Positions 11,903-20,369 are shown, numbered from the stretch's first letter. The stretch is 64,000 nt of DNA from Shinella yambaruensis (GCF_022899355.1 NZ_JALJCK010000003.1:310001-374000); one strand, 5' to 3'. The notes: generated from the letters alone by a model not told the origin. A program made the numbers and translations.

Positions 11903-12657
11903 TCGCCCCGGATGGCGAGGCCGCCGTCGCAGCGCACGATCTCGCCGGTGATGAAGCTCGCCTTGTCCGACGCCAGGAAGGCGACGAGTTCGGCGACCTC
12001 CATGGGCTGGCCGAAGCGGCCGATCGGATGCGCCCGGTTCCAGCTGTCGATCAGGGCCTGCGCGTCCTCGGTCTCCTCGAAGATCTTCTCGTTCATCGGC
12101 GTCATGATGGTGCCGGGCGCGACCGCGTTGACACGGATGCCCGCCTTGGCGAGGTCGATCGCGCATTGGCGGGTCAGCGCGATGATCGCCCCCTTGGCGG
12201 CGGCATAGGCCGGCCAGCCCTGAAAGCCGATCAGCCCCTGGACCGAGGAGAGGTTGACCACGGCCCCGCCGCCGCGCCTGCGGAGCAGGGGCACGCAGGC
12301 CTTCATCGTGCGCCAGAAGCCGGTCAGGTTGGTGTCGATCACCGTCGTCCAGCGTTCCTCGTCGATCTCGTCGATCACGCCGTTGAGGGCGACGGCGGCA
12401 TTGTTCACGATGATGTCGAGGCCGCCGAAGCGCGTTTCGGCAAGCCGCGCCATCGCCTCCATGTCCGCAAGACGGCGGACGTCGCCGCTAAGGAACGCAA
12501 CGTCGTTCCCGAGCCTGTCCGCCAGCGCCGCGCCGCTCGCCTCGTCGATGTCGGAAAAGACGACCTGCCCGCCCCGCGCCGCGAAAATCTCCACGCAGGA
12601 GCGGCCGATGCCCTTGGCGCCGCCCGTCACGACAATGACCTTGCCCTTGAATTCCAT
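11899..12657 (-). CDS. SDR family oxidoreductase
   Basis: A classical short-chain dehydrogenase of 252 residues. The dinucleotide motif is TGGAKGIG near residues 11-18, with an acidic residue after the second strand (FSDIDEAS) favouring NAD(H). NNAAV is the structural motif, and the catalytic triad is Ser in VNLSSV, then YAAAK. The C-terminus ITGEIVRCDGGLAIRG is typical. It sits two bases after the enoyl-CoA hydratase and probably oxidises a hydroxyl of the imported sugar-like substrate or of a CoA-bound intermediate. Confidence 0.93.
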   Translation of the reverse strand: MEFKGKVIVVTGGAKGIGRSCVEIFAARGGQVVFSDIDEASGAALADRLGNDVAFLSGDVRRLADMEAMARLAETRFGGLDIIVNNAAVALNGVIDEIDEERWTTVIDTNLTGFWRTMKACVPLLRRRGGGAVVNLSSVQGLIGFQGWPAYAAAKGAIIALTRQCAIDLAKAGIRVNAVAPGTIMTPMNEKIFEETEDAQALIDSWNRAHPIGRFGQPMEVAELVAFLASDKASFITGEIVRCDGGLAIRGE

Positions 12658-12659
12658 GA

Positions 12660-13439
12660 TTATTCCATCCTGAACTGGGGATCGCGCTTTTCCAGGAAGG
12701 CATCGATCCCCTCCTGGCCGTCGGCCGTCGAATAGAGGCGGAACAGCACTTCCTGCTCGAGGCTCTTGGCCGCCTCGATGCCGGCATCCTGCCCTTCGCG
12801 CAGCAGCCGCTTCATCTCGGCCGCCGCCAGCGGGGCGACCTTGAGGCAGGCGCGCGCGCGCCGCAGGATGGCCTCGTCCATGCCCGCAGCGGGAACCACG
12901 TCGGCGGCGATGCCGAGCTCCAAGGCGCGCTGCGCCGAAAGCCGCCAGCCTGCGAGGAGAAGATCGGAGGCCGCATATTTGCCGACCGCCCGGAGCAGCC
13001 GCTGCGTGCCCCCGCCGCCCGGGCAGAGGCCGAGCCGGCCTTCCGGTAGGCCGAGCTGCGCCGTCTCGGAGAGGATGAGGATGTCGCAGCAGAGTGCGAT
13101 CTCGAACCCGCCGCCGAGCGCAAAGCCGTCGACCGCGCAGATGACCGGCTTGCCGATGCGTTCGAGCCGGTCGAAGACGCGGCGGGAGTTGAACTGGTAG
13201 GCGGTGAATTCCGCCCGCTTGTTGCCCTGGTATTCGGCAATGTCGGCGCCCGCGACGAAGGCCTTGCCGCCCGCCCCGCGCAGCACGATGACGCGCACGC
13301 CGGGATCGGCGGCGGCGGCATCCAGTGCGGTCTCGAATTCCCGCATCAGCGGCGTCGAGAGCGCGTTCAGCTTTTCCGGCCGGTTGAAGAGAAGCTGGCG
13401 GATGCCGGGAGAAAGATCCGTCGGTTCGATCAGCGCCAT
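12660..13439 (-). CDS. Enoyl-CoA hydratase/isomerase family protein
   Basis: A 259-residue crotonase-fold enzyme acting on CoA thioesters. The oxyanion-hole segments are KAFVAGADIAEYQG and ALGGGFEIALCCD. Glutamates occur at the usual positions, in GGGFEIA and in LPEGRLGLCPGGGGTQRLLR. The C-terminus (FLEKRDPQF) matches the family. The start overlaps nothing; three bases separate it from the permease stop. It is the second CoA-dependent enzyme of the operon, with the CoA-transferase at its end, so the pathway runs through a CoA ester. The reaction could be hydration, dehydration as in carnitine metabolism, or isomerisation. Confidence 0.93.
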   Translation of the reverse strand: MALIEPTDLSPGIRQLLFNRPEKLNALSTPLMREFETALDAAAADPGVRVIVLRGAGGKAFVAGADIAEYQGNKRAEFTAYQFNSRRVFDRLERIGKPVICAVDGFALGGGFEIALCCDILILSETAQLGLPEGRLGLCPGGGGTQRLLRAVGKYAASDLLLAGWRLSAQRALELGIAADVVPAAGMDEAILRRARACLKVAPLAAAEMKRLLREGQDAGIEAAKSLEQEVLFRLYSTADGQEGIDAFLEKRDPQFRME

Positions 13440-13442
13440 GGC

Positions 13443-14270
13443 CTAACCTTTCACGGCACCGGCGGTGATGCCGGCGACGAAGTAGCGTTGCAGGAAGAAG
13501 AAGACGGCCATGACGGGCAACGAGACCATGACCGAGGAGGCCATGAGCTCGCCGTAGCGGATACCGTACTGGCCGATGAAGTCGTTGAGACCGACCGGCA
13601 GGGTGCGCATCTCCTTCGTCGAGGTGAAGGAAAGCGCGAAGAGGAATTCCTGCCAGGTCACGATCAGCACATAGACCGAGGTCGCGATGAGGCCCGGCCG
13701 GGAGAGCGGCACGACGATGTCCCAGAACACCCGCATCGGCGTCGCGCCGTCCACGGCCGCCGATTCCTCCAGCGCCGCCGGAAGCTTCAGCAGGAACCCC
13801 CGCAGCATCCAGATCGCCACCGGCAGCGTCACCGACACATAGGCAAGGATCAGCGACCAGTAGGTGTTGAGCAGATTGGCGCCGCGCATCATCTTGTAGA
13901 TCGGGATGATGATCGCCGAGTGGGGAAACATCTGGGCCAGGACCACCAGCCCGATCAGCGCCGAGATGGCGGCAAGCTGCCCGCGGGTGAAGCTGTAGGC
14001 GGCGAAAAGGCCGAGGCTGACCGTGATGGCGACCGTCGAAAGCGACACGACGAGCGAGTTGAGGAAGTAGGTCCGGAATTCGGGCCGGAACGCCGTGATG
14101 TAGTTGCCGATCGTCGGGTCGTCGGGCCAGAGCCGCGCCGGGATCGCGAAGGGTTCCGTCGGCGGCTTGAGGCTGACGGAGATCATCCAGAAGAACGGCA
14201 GGAGGACGACGGTCGCCAGCAGGAGCTGGAGCAGCATCAGTCCGAGGCGCGTCGCGCGGGTCTGGTTCAT
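13443..14270 (-). CDS. Carbohydrate ABC transporter permease (MalG-like)
   Basis: An inner-membrane permease of 275 residues with six predicted helices; the first is LLLQLLLATVVLLPFFWMIS. The EAA motif is EESAAVDGATPMRVFWDIVVPLSRPG near residues 185-210. Length and the ending (LQRYFVAGITAGAVKG) are typical of CUT1 MalG-type permeases. The start at 14270 overlaps the upstream MalF-like gene by four bases. It forms the membrane channel with that protein. Confidence 0.95.
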   Translation of the reverse strand: MNQTRATRLGLMLLQLLLATVVLLPFFWMISVSLKPPTEPFAIPARLWPDDPTIGNYITAFRPEFRTYFLNSLVVSLSTVAITVSLGLFAAYSFTRGQLAAISALIGLVVLAQMFPHSAIIIPIYKMMRGANLLNTYWSLILAYVSVTLPVAIWMLRGFLLKLPAALEESAAVDGATPMRVFWDIVVPLSRPGLIATSVYVLIVTWQEFLFALSFTSTKEMRTLPVGLNDFIGQYGIRYGELMASSVMVSLPVMAVFFFLQRYFVAGITAGAVKG

Positions 14271-15151
14271 GCTGCGGCCCTCCGCCGGCTGGCCCCGCCC
14301 TGGACGATGGCGTAGAGCGCCACGAGCACGGACAGCACGAGGATCGAGAACACGCCGTAGGTCGCCGCCTCGCCGAAGCGGAACTGGCCGAAGCCCGTTT
14401 CGAAGATCTTGGTCGGGAAGATGTGGGTCGCCGATTGCGGACCGCCCTTGGTCAGCACCCAGATGATGTCGAAATAGTTGAAGGTGAGGATCAGCGTCAG
14501 CACGATATTGACCACGATGACGTCCCGGATCGCCGGCAGCGTGACGTCGAGCAGGCGGCGGACCGGTCCCGCCCCGTCGAGCATCGCCGCCTCGATCTGG
14601 CTCCTGTCGACGTTCTGAAGCGCCGCCAGATAGATCAGCATGGAGAAGGGAAACCCCTTCCAGACGGCCGCGACGATCACGGAGGCCATGGCCATGCGGC
14701 TGTCGGCGAGCCAGGCGACACTGTTCTCGATAAGCCCCGCCGAAAGAAGCAGCGAGTTCACGAGGCCGAGCTGCGGATCGTACATGAAGCGCCACAGGAT
14801 CGCGGCAACGACGCCCGGCAGGATGAAGGGCAGGAGCACGATGGCGCGCAAGGCGCCCTGCATCGGCAGGTTCTGGTTCAGCAGCAGCGCGGCGAGGAAG
14901 CCGAAGACGTTCTGGAGCAGCACCACGCCGAGCGTCCAGACGATCGAGTTGACGAGCACTTCCGCAAAGGTGCCGTCCGCGAGCACGCGCCGGTAGAGCG
15001 CGAGGCCCGCGAACTTCGGATCCGGGTTCAGAAAGCTCGTCTCGTGAAAGCTCTCATAGACCGTACCGACCATCGGATAGTACAGCATGACCGCCATCAG
15101 AAGCAGGGCGGGTGCAAGAAGCAGCCAGTAAAGCCGGCGGTCTTGGCGCAT
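14267..15151 (-). CDS. Carbohydrate ABC transporter permease (MalF-like)
   Basis: The partner permease, 294 residues. The first helix is LYWLLLAPALLLMAVMLYYP, and the EAA loop is EAAMLDGAGPVRRLLDVTLPAIRDVI near residues 191-216. FVSLFG-like extracytoplasmic additions seen in MalF itself are absent, as in most MalF homologues of soil bacteria. The ATG at 15151 is chosen because the membrane domain starts directly after it; upstream codons belong to the 55-bp gap after the binding-protein gene. Confidence 0.94.
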   Translation of the reverse strand: MRQDRRLYWLLLAPALLLMAVMLYYPMVGTVYESFHETSFLNPDPKFAGLALYRRVLADGTFAEVLVNSIVWTLGVVLLQNVFGFLAALLLNQNLPMQGALRAIVLLPFILPGVVAAILWRFMYDPQLGLVNSLLLSAGLIENSVAWLADSRMAMASVIVAAVWKGFPFSMLIYLAALQNVDRSQIEAAMLDGAGPVRRLLDVTLPAIRDVIVVNIVLTLILTFNYFDIIWVLTKGGPQSATHIFPTKIFETGFGQFRFGEAATYGVFSILVLSVLVALYAIVQGGASRRRAAA

Positions 15152-15206
15152 CGGAAAAGCCTTGTCCTGTGCCGCACCCCGTTTCCGGGATGCGGCGGAA
15201 GATGGA

Positions 15207-16424
15207 TTAGTCGAGGGCGTTGATGGCGTCGCAGGCCTTCGCCGCCGCATCGGCCGGCTTGCCGCCCGCATAGATGTCCTGGAACATGGCGACCTGCGCA
15301 TCGGCAAGCTCGAGATAGCGCGGCGAGAGCGGCCGTGCCTTGGCATTGTCGAGATGCGTCATGATCGTCTGCGGCTCCTGGCGGTTCTTCGCCAGGAAGG
15401 CTTCGGCAGCCTTCTTGTTGGCCGGGATGAGGTCGACGACGTCGCCGTTGACATCCTCGCGCACCATGAACTGGATGAATTTCCAGGCCGCGTCCTTGTG
15501 CGCGGAGGTTTCGAAGACGGCGAGGTTCCAGCCGCCGAAGGTGCCGACCGGGGTCTTGCCCTCGGGCGCCGTGCCGTTCACGAAGCCCCAGCTGAGGCTG
15601 CTCTTCTGCAGGGTCGGCTGCTCCAGCGCGGGCCAGAACTCGATGGCCAGCGAGCCGTTCAGGAACAATTCGCGCATGTCGCCCGACGAAGCGTTCAGGA
15701 TGCCGCCGGGCGCGAACTTCGAAAGCTCCTGGAGATAGGCGAGCGCCTCGACGGCGGGCGCCTCGGTCAGGGCGCAGCTTCCGTCGTCGTTGAGGATCCG
15801 GCCGCCATTCGAGAAGATGAAGGAATCGCCGACGACGACCGTGTCCTCGCCCTTGTGGCCGAACAGGCCGACACCGAACTTGCCGTCGGCCGTAAGCTTC
15901 TCGGCCGCCGCCTTCAGGCCCTCGAAGGTGCCGAGGCTGGCCGGATCGACCTTGGCCGCATCGAGCAGCGCCTTGTTGTAGTAGCTGAACTGCCAGACAT
16001 CGACATTGAACGGAATGCCGTAGAGCTTGCCGTCCAGCACGGCCGAATCCCAGGCGCCGCCGAAGAAGCCGTCACGGGAAAGACCGGCCGCGGCGGCCTC
16101 TTCCGTCAGATCGGAGACCGCACCCGCCTTGGCGAAGGCGCCGACCCAGATCTGGTCGAGCGTCGCGATGTCGGGCGCATTGCCGCCCTGCACCGCCGTC
16201 AGCAGCCGCTGCTGATATTCCGGATAGGGAACGGTCGTGACCTCGATCCTGATATCGGGGTTTTCCGTCATGAACCGCTCGACCGCCGCCTTCTGCACAT
16301 CGGAGAGGCCGCTTTCGGTCTGCTGGTTGTCCCAGAACTGAAGCGTCACCTGCTGGGCAAGCACCGGGCCTGCCGAAAGCAGGGCCGTTCCAAGAAATAC
16401 GGTCGTCATCAGTGATCGCGTCAT
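15207..16424 (-). CDS. Carbohydrate ABC transporter substrate-binding protein
   Basis: A 405-residue family 1 solute-binding protein. The N-terminus MTRSLMTTVFLGTALLSAGPVLAQQ is a Sec signal peptide with likely cleavage after VLA. The mature protein starts TLQFWDNQQTES, followed by the usual EYQQRLLTAVQGGNAPDIATLDQIWVGAFA segment of the ligand-binding lobe. It is the first structural gene after the regulator and provides ligand specificity for the importer. It is the only gene of the operon predicted to be exported. Confidence 0.95.
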   Translation of the reverse strand: MTRSLMTTVFLGTALLSAGPVLAQQVTLQFWDNQQTESGLSDVQKAAVERFMTENPDIRIEVTTVPYPEYQQRLLTAVQGGNAPDIATLDQIWVGAFAKAGAVSDLTEEAAAAGLSRDGFFGGAWDSAVLDGKLYGIPFNVDVWQFSYYNKALLDAAKVDPASLGTFEGLKAAAEKLTADGKFGVGLFGHKGEDTVVVGDSFIFSNGGRILNDDGSCALTEAPAVEALAYLQELSKFAPGGILNASSGDMRELFLNGSLAIEFWPALEQPTLQKSSLSWGFVNGTAPEGKTPVGTFGGWNLAVFETSAHKDAAWKFIQFMVREDVNGDVVDLIPANKKAAEAFLAKNRQEPQTIMTHLDNAKARPLSPRYLELADAQVAMFQDIYAGGKPADAAAKACDAINALD

Positions 16425-16451
16425 GGTTTCCTCCCTCGCGATTGGATTGTC

Positions 16452-18212
16452 TCAGGACTGAATTCTGTAGTTCCCGTCCGCCTCTGCCGTCGGCTCGGGA
16501 TGGATTTCGCCCGCGATCAGCACGTCGATGCCGACCGAACGGAAGCGCTGGCGATCCTCGGGCAAGGCGCCGTCGTCGGTGAGCACGGAGCGGATCTGCG
16601 AGATGCCGGCGATGCGATGGTTGGCGTCCGAGCCGAGCGCGACGCTGTCGGCGAGCACGATGCCCACCTCCGCCGCATTGATGAACCGCAGCGCCGCCAG
16701 CGCCCGGCGCTCGTCGAGCGAGGAAAGGCCGAAGCCGGGCGTCACGCCGTCGACCGCAATGAAGGCAAGATGCGGGCGCACCCGCTCGAAGATCGCCCCG
16801 AGGCTGGGGCCGACGAGGCAGCGGTCCGCCTTCTGGTATTCCCCGGCGGTCAGGATCACCTTGATCGCCGAAACGTCCTCCAGCGCATGCAGCACGTCAA
16901 ACGCGTTCGTCACGACCGTGACGCCCTGGAGCTGTTCCGGCTTGCGCACCGCCAGGCTGCGCAGTTCCTCTGCAAGGAACGTGTTCGCCTGCCCCTCGTT
17001 CAGGGCGACGACCATTCCCGGGCGAACGAGCTGGGCCGCGCTTTGCGCGATTTCGCGGCGCAGCCGGGCGATCTCCGCGGAAATGCCGTGATGCGGCGGC
17101 GACACGACGAGCGTGGCGCCATAGAGCGCGCAGCGCACCTGCATGGCCGCCGCCATGCTGCGGTACCAGTCGTGCGCCGGATAATGCGGCAGGAAGCCGA
17201 TCCGGCGCGTGCGGAGAAGCTTCGCCTGGAAGCTTAGGCGAATGTCGCCCAGCCGTTCCAGGACGTCCTCCCTCAGGCGCCAGCCCTGGGCGCCCGTCTC
17301 GAAATAGTCGGACAGGGTTTGCGGCGTGACGATGGCATGCGGCGTGACGGTATCCGGCGGGTTCTGTCCGAGAATGCCGAGAACGGCCATGTCGATGGCA
17401 AGGCGACCGACGACCTCCGGGAACAGGGCGCCGACGGCCCGAAGCGGACCGCTTTCGAGAAGCCGCGCCATGAACGCGGCGCTTTCGCCCCCCATCGAAT
17501 AGACGGCGACCTTCCTGTCCAGGCGCTCCGCCGCCTCGATCCCGGCTATGGCGGCATGATCGTTCACCGCGAAGACCAGGTTGATCGTCTCGTCCGCCGC
17601 GAAGGCATCGTGGGCGACGCGCAGGCCGATCCGGTAGCTGCCCTGCCCGTTGACCCGATGAACGGCCGCAGGCTTGACGCCCGCCTCGGCCAGGCCCGCC
17701 TCGAAACCCGCCACGCGCTCGCGCGTGTTGGGCAGTTCGGCGACGCCGATCACGAGCATCGAGAGCGGCCTGTCGCCGACCTCGCGGGCCGCCAGCCGGC
17801 CGAGCTCCACCCCTGCGGCGAAATTGTCCGGGCCGAGATAGGCCCCGCCCGGCTGGGACGCGCTTTCCGCGATGAAGGGGATGCCACGGCGCACGATTTC
17901 CCGCCTGAGCACCTCGCTTCCCCGGCCGGTGATCGGCGGCAGGATGACGGCATTGAGCGAATCGAGATCGGAGGCGAGCGGGTTCGTCTCCGCGCCCGGC
18001 AGCACCCCCTTGGCGCGCACGAGCACATCGTCCGGCATCACCGCCCCGCCGTGGCGTCGCCGGAGCGCACCGAGCTCGTCCAGATGGACAAGGTCGCGCC
18101 GGATCGTCACGGCGGCGACACCGGGCATGAAGCGTTGCAACTCCTCCATGCTCACCACGCCCTGTTGGCGCAGCAGGGAAAGAATCCGCGCATGTCGCTG
18201 CTCTTTGATCAT
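16452..18212 (-). CDS. Three-part transcriptional regulator: DeoR HTH, sugar-binding domain, DeoR sensor domain
   Basis: An unusually long (586-residue) DeoR-type regulator; ordinary members have about 255 residues. Residues 4-58 are a DeoR helix-turn-helix. Residues 75-300 look like a LacI/periplasmic sugar-binding fold (YLGPDNFAAGVELGRLAA, RVAGFEAGLAEAG, VFAVNDHAAIAGIEAA). Residues 336-376 (RRIGFLPHYPAHDWYRSMAA) resemble the first strand-helix-strand of that fold, displaced behind the rest of it. Residues 378-545 are a DeoR C-terminal sensor (IAQSAAQLVRPGM, VTVVTNAF, VILTAGEYQ, ALAALRFINAAEVGIVLADS). The start follows GGAGAGGAGATCAA. It is upstream of, and co-directional with, the operon it most likely controls. 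It could sense both a free sugar and a phosphorylated or CoA-linked product. Confidence 0.88.
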   Translation of the reverse strand: MIKEQRHARILSLLRQQGVVSMEELQRFMPGVAAVTIRRDLVHLDELGALRRRHGGAVMPDDVLVRAKGVLPGAETNPLASDLDSLNAVILPPITGRGSEVLRREIVRRGIPFIAESASQPGGAYLGPDNFAAGVELGRLAAREVGDRPLSMLVIGVAELPNTRERVAGFEAGLAEAGVKPAAVHRVNGQGSYRIGLRVAHDAFAADETINLVFAVNDHAAIAGIEAAERLDRKVAVYSMGGESAAFMARLLESGPLRAVGALFPEVVGRLAIDMAVLGILGQNPPDTVTPHAIVTPQTLSDYFETGAQGWRLREDVLERLGDIRLSFQAKLLRTRRIGFLPHYPAHDWYRSMAAAMQVRCALYGATLVVSPPHHGISAEIARLRREIAQSAAQLVRPGMVVALNEGQANTFLAEELRSLAVRKPEQLQGVTVVTNAFDVLHALEDVSAIKVILTAGEYQKADRCLVGPSLGAIFERVRPHLAFIAVDGVTPGFGLSSLDERRALAALRFINAAEVGIVLADSVALGSDANHRIAGISQIRSVLTDDGALPEDRQRFRSVGIDVLIAGEIHPEPTAEADGNYRIQS

Positions 18213-18613
18213 TTGATCTCCTCTCCGACTACAATCACGAAGGCATCGCAGGATATCAACGACAAGACGGGCGGGATCGACTACGGACGGAGATCATTCA
18301 GTAGATAGTGATCAAAAACGATCACGCAGGTATTCCCGCGCGACGGCTCTCCAGGCGGGTGCGCAGCAGGGCACGGTTGCCGAGATCCGCCAACGCGTCG
18401 TGCCTCGCCATAGGGCGAGCCGCTCTTCATTCCCCTTGCGTGCCTGAATATTCTCGGCGGCACCGCAGGCGCGCATGGAAATCCACATGAAGCCGGCGAC
18501 GACTTCGGGAGCCGCGTTGGGCAGGAGGACGATGGACGAGAGCGTCTTGTGGAAGTTTATCGGCCGCCGGAACGCGATCGCCGAGATGAGGAGGGCGATT
18601 TACTTCTTGCCCG
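18213..18613. other. Non-coding gap between two regulator genes
   Basis: About 400 bp upstream of the DeoR-type regulator and downstream of the TetR-type regulator, both on the minus strand. I see no convincing gene; the short open frames have no start signals or family features. It should contain the promoter of the 11-gene operon and an operator-like palindrome at 18308-18325. Confidence 0.6.
18308..18325. promoter_or_regulatory. Candidate operator for the DeoR-type regulator
   Basis: A perfect inverted repeat GTGATC, 6-base A-rich spacer AAAAAC, GATCAC, about 96 bp upstream of the regulator start. Symmetry and position suit an autoregulatory operator. Two half-sites (TGATCA, TTGATC) recur around the start codon near 18205-18213. 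This is an inference from symmetry only. Confidence 0.4.
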
Positions 18614-19291
18614 TCACTCCGGACGGACGAGGAGCCCGTTCAGGACAGTGTTCGTGATCGTTTTCGCAGCCAGGTCGTAATCGGCGGTTCGAAGCTGCCG
18701 GACGTCCAGCGCGTCGCATGCGAGCGCCTCGAACTCGACGTAGAACTGGGTAGCCGACCACAGCAGGATGAAGAGGTGCCGTGCATCCACCCTGACGATC
18801 TTTCTCGCCTCCGCCCAGCCATCGAGTACACCGGCCTTTTCAGCGGTGACCCTGCGCATATGCTCGCGCGCTTCAAGCGAAAGGTGCTCCGCCCCCTGCA
18901 GGATTTCGTTGGCGAACAAGCGCGTTTCGGCCGCGTTCCCGCGGGCATGCTCCAGCTTGGCCCGAACATAAGCCTCGATTGCCTCCGCGGGCTCGCGGTC
19001 TGCGGATATATGACGGAACGCTTCGTCCCAACTATGGATCAGGCGGTCGATCGTGGCGTTGTAGATCTCCTCCTTCGACGAGAAGTAGTAGTAGACATTG
19101 CCCTTCGGCAGCCCCGATGCCTTTGCGATCTCGACGATCCGGGCGCCATCCAGTCCCTTCCTCGAAAAGACCTCGACGGCTGCAGTCAGGATCTTGAGCA
19201 CGTTCCGCGCCCTGATCCGCTCATCCGAAACAGCGTGCGAAGGAACCCCTCGACCAGAGGTCACATTGTTGGTTTTCGGTTCCTCTGCCAT
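18614..19291 (-). CDS. TetR family regulator, RutR-like
   Basis: A 225-residue TetR-type repressor. The N-terminal helix-turn-helix (residues 30-78) reads ILTAAVEVFSRKGLDGARIVEIAKASGLPKGNVYYYFSSKEEIY. The C-terminal part follows the RutR (YcdC) pattern: a segment like EAYVRAKLEHARGNAAETRLFANEILQGA and FILLWSATQFYVEFE correspond well to the same regions of E. coli RutR, the uracil/thymine-responsive regulator of pyrimidine use. It is divergent from the UDG-to-amidohydrolase operon, with two operator-like palindromes between, one nearly identical to the RutR box. It is therefore the likely regulator of that operon. The real effector is not shown by sequence. Confidence 0.88.
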   Translation of the reverse strand: MAEEPKTNNVTSGRGVPSHAVSDERIRARNVLKILTAAVEVFSRKGLDGARIVEIAKASGLPKGNVYYYFSSKEEIYNATIDRLIHSWDEAFRHISADREPAEAIEAYVRAKLEHARGNAAETRLFANEILQGAEHLSLEAREHMRRVTAEKAGVLDGWAEARKIVRVDARHLFILLWSATQFYVEFEALACDALDVRQLRTADYDLAAKTITNTVLNGLLVRPE

Positions 19292-19418
19292 CGTCTATCC
19301 CGTTAATTTATTTAGATTTTATGCGCGACCGCCGCTCATTCCAACGGTCAATTCTTCCTGGTGGAGCTTGCCGGGCGGGCGTTCTGGCTCTCCCGGATTC
19401 GAAGCACCAATAAAAAGG

Positions 19419-19440
19419 AAGTTGACAAGATGGTCAACTT
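19419..19440. promoter_or_regulatory. RutR-box-like operator 1
   Basis: A perfect inverted repeat with 8-base arms (AAGTTGAC and GTCAACTT) and a 6-base spacer. The core TTGACAAGATGGTCAA differs at one specified position from the published E. coli RutR consensus TTGACCANNTGGTCAA. It also contains TTGACA, a possible -35 element for the operon starting at 19516, so binding would block transcription. It lies between the RutR-like gene and its probable target. Confidence 0.75.
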
Positions 19441-19453
19441 TCTTCATGAAAAG

Positions 19454-19469
19454 CTGACAAAACGGTCAG
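19454..19469. promoter_or_regulatory. RutR-box-like operator 2
   Basis: A second palindrome, CTGAC-AAAACG-GTCAG, with the same arm spacing. Its centre is 32 bp from the centre of operator 1, about three helical turns, so two dimers would bind the same face of the DNA. Weaker match to the RutR consensus (10 of 14 specified positions). Confidence 0.6.
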
Positions 19470-19515
19470 GTTCTGGAGGAGCCGCCGCAATTCGACTGCC
19501 TTGAGGAGGGTGCGC

Positions 19516-20367
19516 ATGGCCATGTCGCTACGGGCCGCCATGACCGAATTCATGGCCGACTGGTCGACCGACCTGGACGAGACCTGGCGCGCGCTCATCG
19601 GGCATGCGGGCCCTGATTTCTATGCGGTGGCGCCCGAGCTCGAGCTTGAGGTCTGGGAACCGATCTTTCCCGTCCGCCGCGGAAAGCACTTTCCGGGAAT
19701 GCCCGCCGGCGCCCATTGCCTGCGGGCCTTCGACGGGATCGCTCCTGAGGACGTTCGCTGCGTCATCCTCGGCCAGGACCCCTACCCCGAACCCGGCTTT
19801 GCGACCGGCCGGGCCTTCGAGGCGGGAAACCTCGCCGAATGGCGCGAGATGGACAAGATGTTCTCGAAGAGCATCCGCGCCTGGACCCAGCTGATCGTGG
19901 CGGCCCGGACCGGGGACCTCTCCTACGCCCGCAGTTTCGCCGAGTGGCCAAGGACGCATGCCGCCATCGAGAACGGCACCGTCGCGCTGGAAGCCCCGTC
20001 CCGCATAGCGGATCGCTGGGTCGGCGAAGGCGTTCTGCTGCTCAACGCCTCGCTCACGCTCACCCGCTTCAAGGTCGAGATCGATGCGCACCAGTCCAGG
20101 GGCCATTTGCGGCTCTGGCGCCCGATCATCCTGGAGACCCTGCGCAGGCTCGTGGCGCAGGGAAGACCGCTCGTGTTCATGGGTTTCGGTGACGCGGCGG
20201 CGGAGGCGTTCGCCGAGGCCGGCATCGACGAACGGGTCGGCGGCCCCTTCCGCTGCATCCTGCGCGACCACCCTGCCCGCGCCGACGCCGTCCTTTCAAG
20301 GCCCAACCCTTTCATTCTCTGCAACGACTACCTGGAGGAGATGGGCGCTCGTCCCATCGCGTGGTGA
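19516..20367 (+). CDS. Uracil-DNA glycosylase family protein
   Basis: A 283-residue member of the UDG superfamily, close in layout to family 1 Ung. VRCVILGQDPYPEPGFATGRAFE (residues 80-102) matches motif A, with the water-activating aspartate at 88. GVLLLNASLTL (172-182) carries the base-recognition asparagine at 177, and RDHPARADAVLSRPNPF (250-266) carries a histidine at 252 in place of the HPSPLS motif. The His of GQDPYH is Pro and the DNA-intercalating loop is altered. The ATG at 19516 follows GAGGAGG by six bases; an upstream TTG is less likely. It heads a catabolic operon behind RutR-like operators, an odd setting for a DNA-repair enzyme. It may act on free nucleosides or modified DNA; this is inference. 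Confidence 0.85.
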   Translation: MAMSLRAAMTEFMADWSTDLDETWRALIGHAGPDFYAVAPELELEVWEPIFPVRRGKHFPGMPAGAHCLRAFDGIAPEDVRCVILGQDPYPEPGFATGRAFEAGNLAEWREMDKMFSKSIRAWTQLIVAARTGDLSYARSFAEWPRTHAAIENGTVALEAPSRIADRWVGEGVLLLNASLTLTRFKVEIDAHQSRGHLRLWRPIILETLRRLVAQGRPLVFMGFGDAAAEAFAEAGIDERVGGPFRCILRDHPARADAVLSRPNPFILCNDYLEEMGARPIAW

Positions 20368-20369
20368 CC

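Noticed and set aside
18308-18657. Two 60-codon open frames in the gap between the regulators
   Set aside because: No ribosome-binding sites, no recognisable features, and one runs into the TetR gene.
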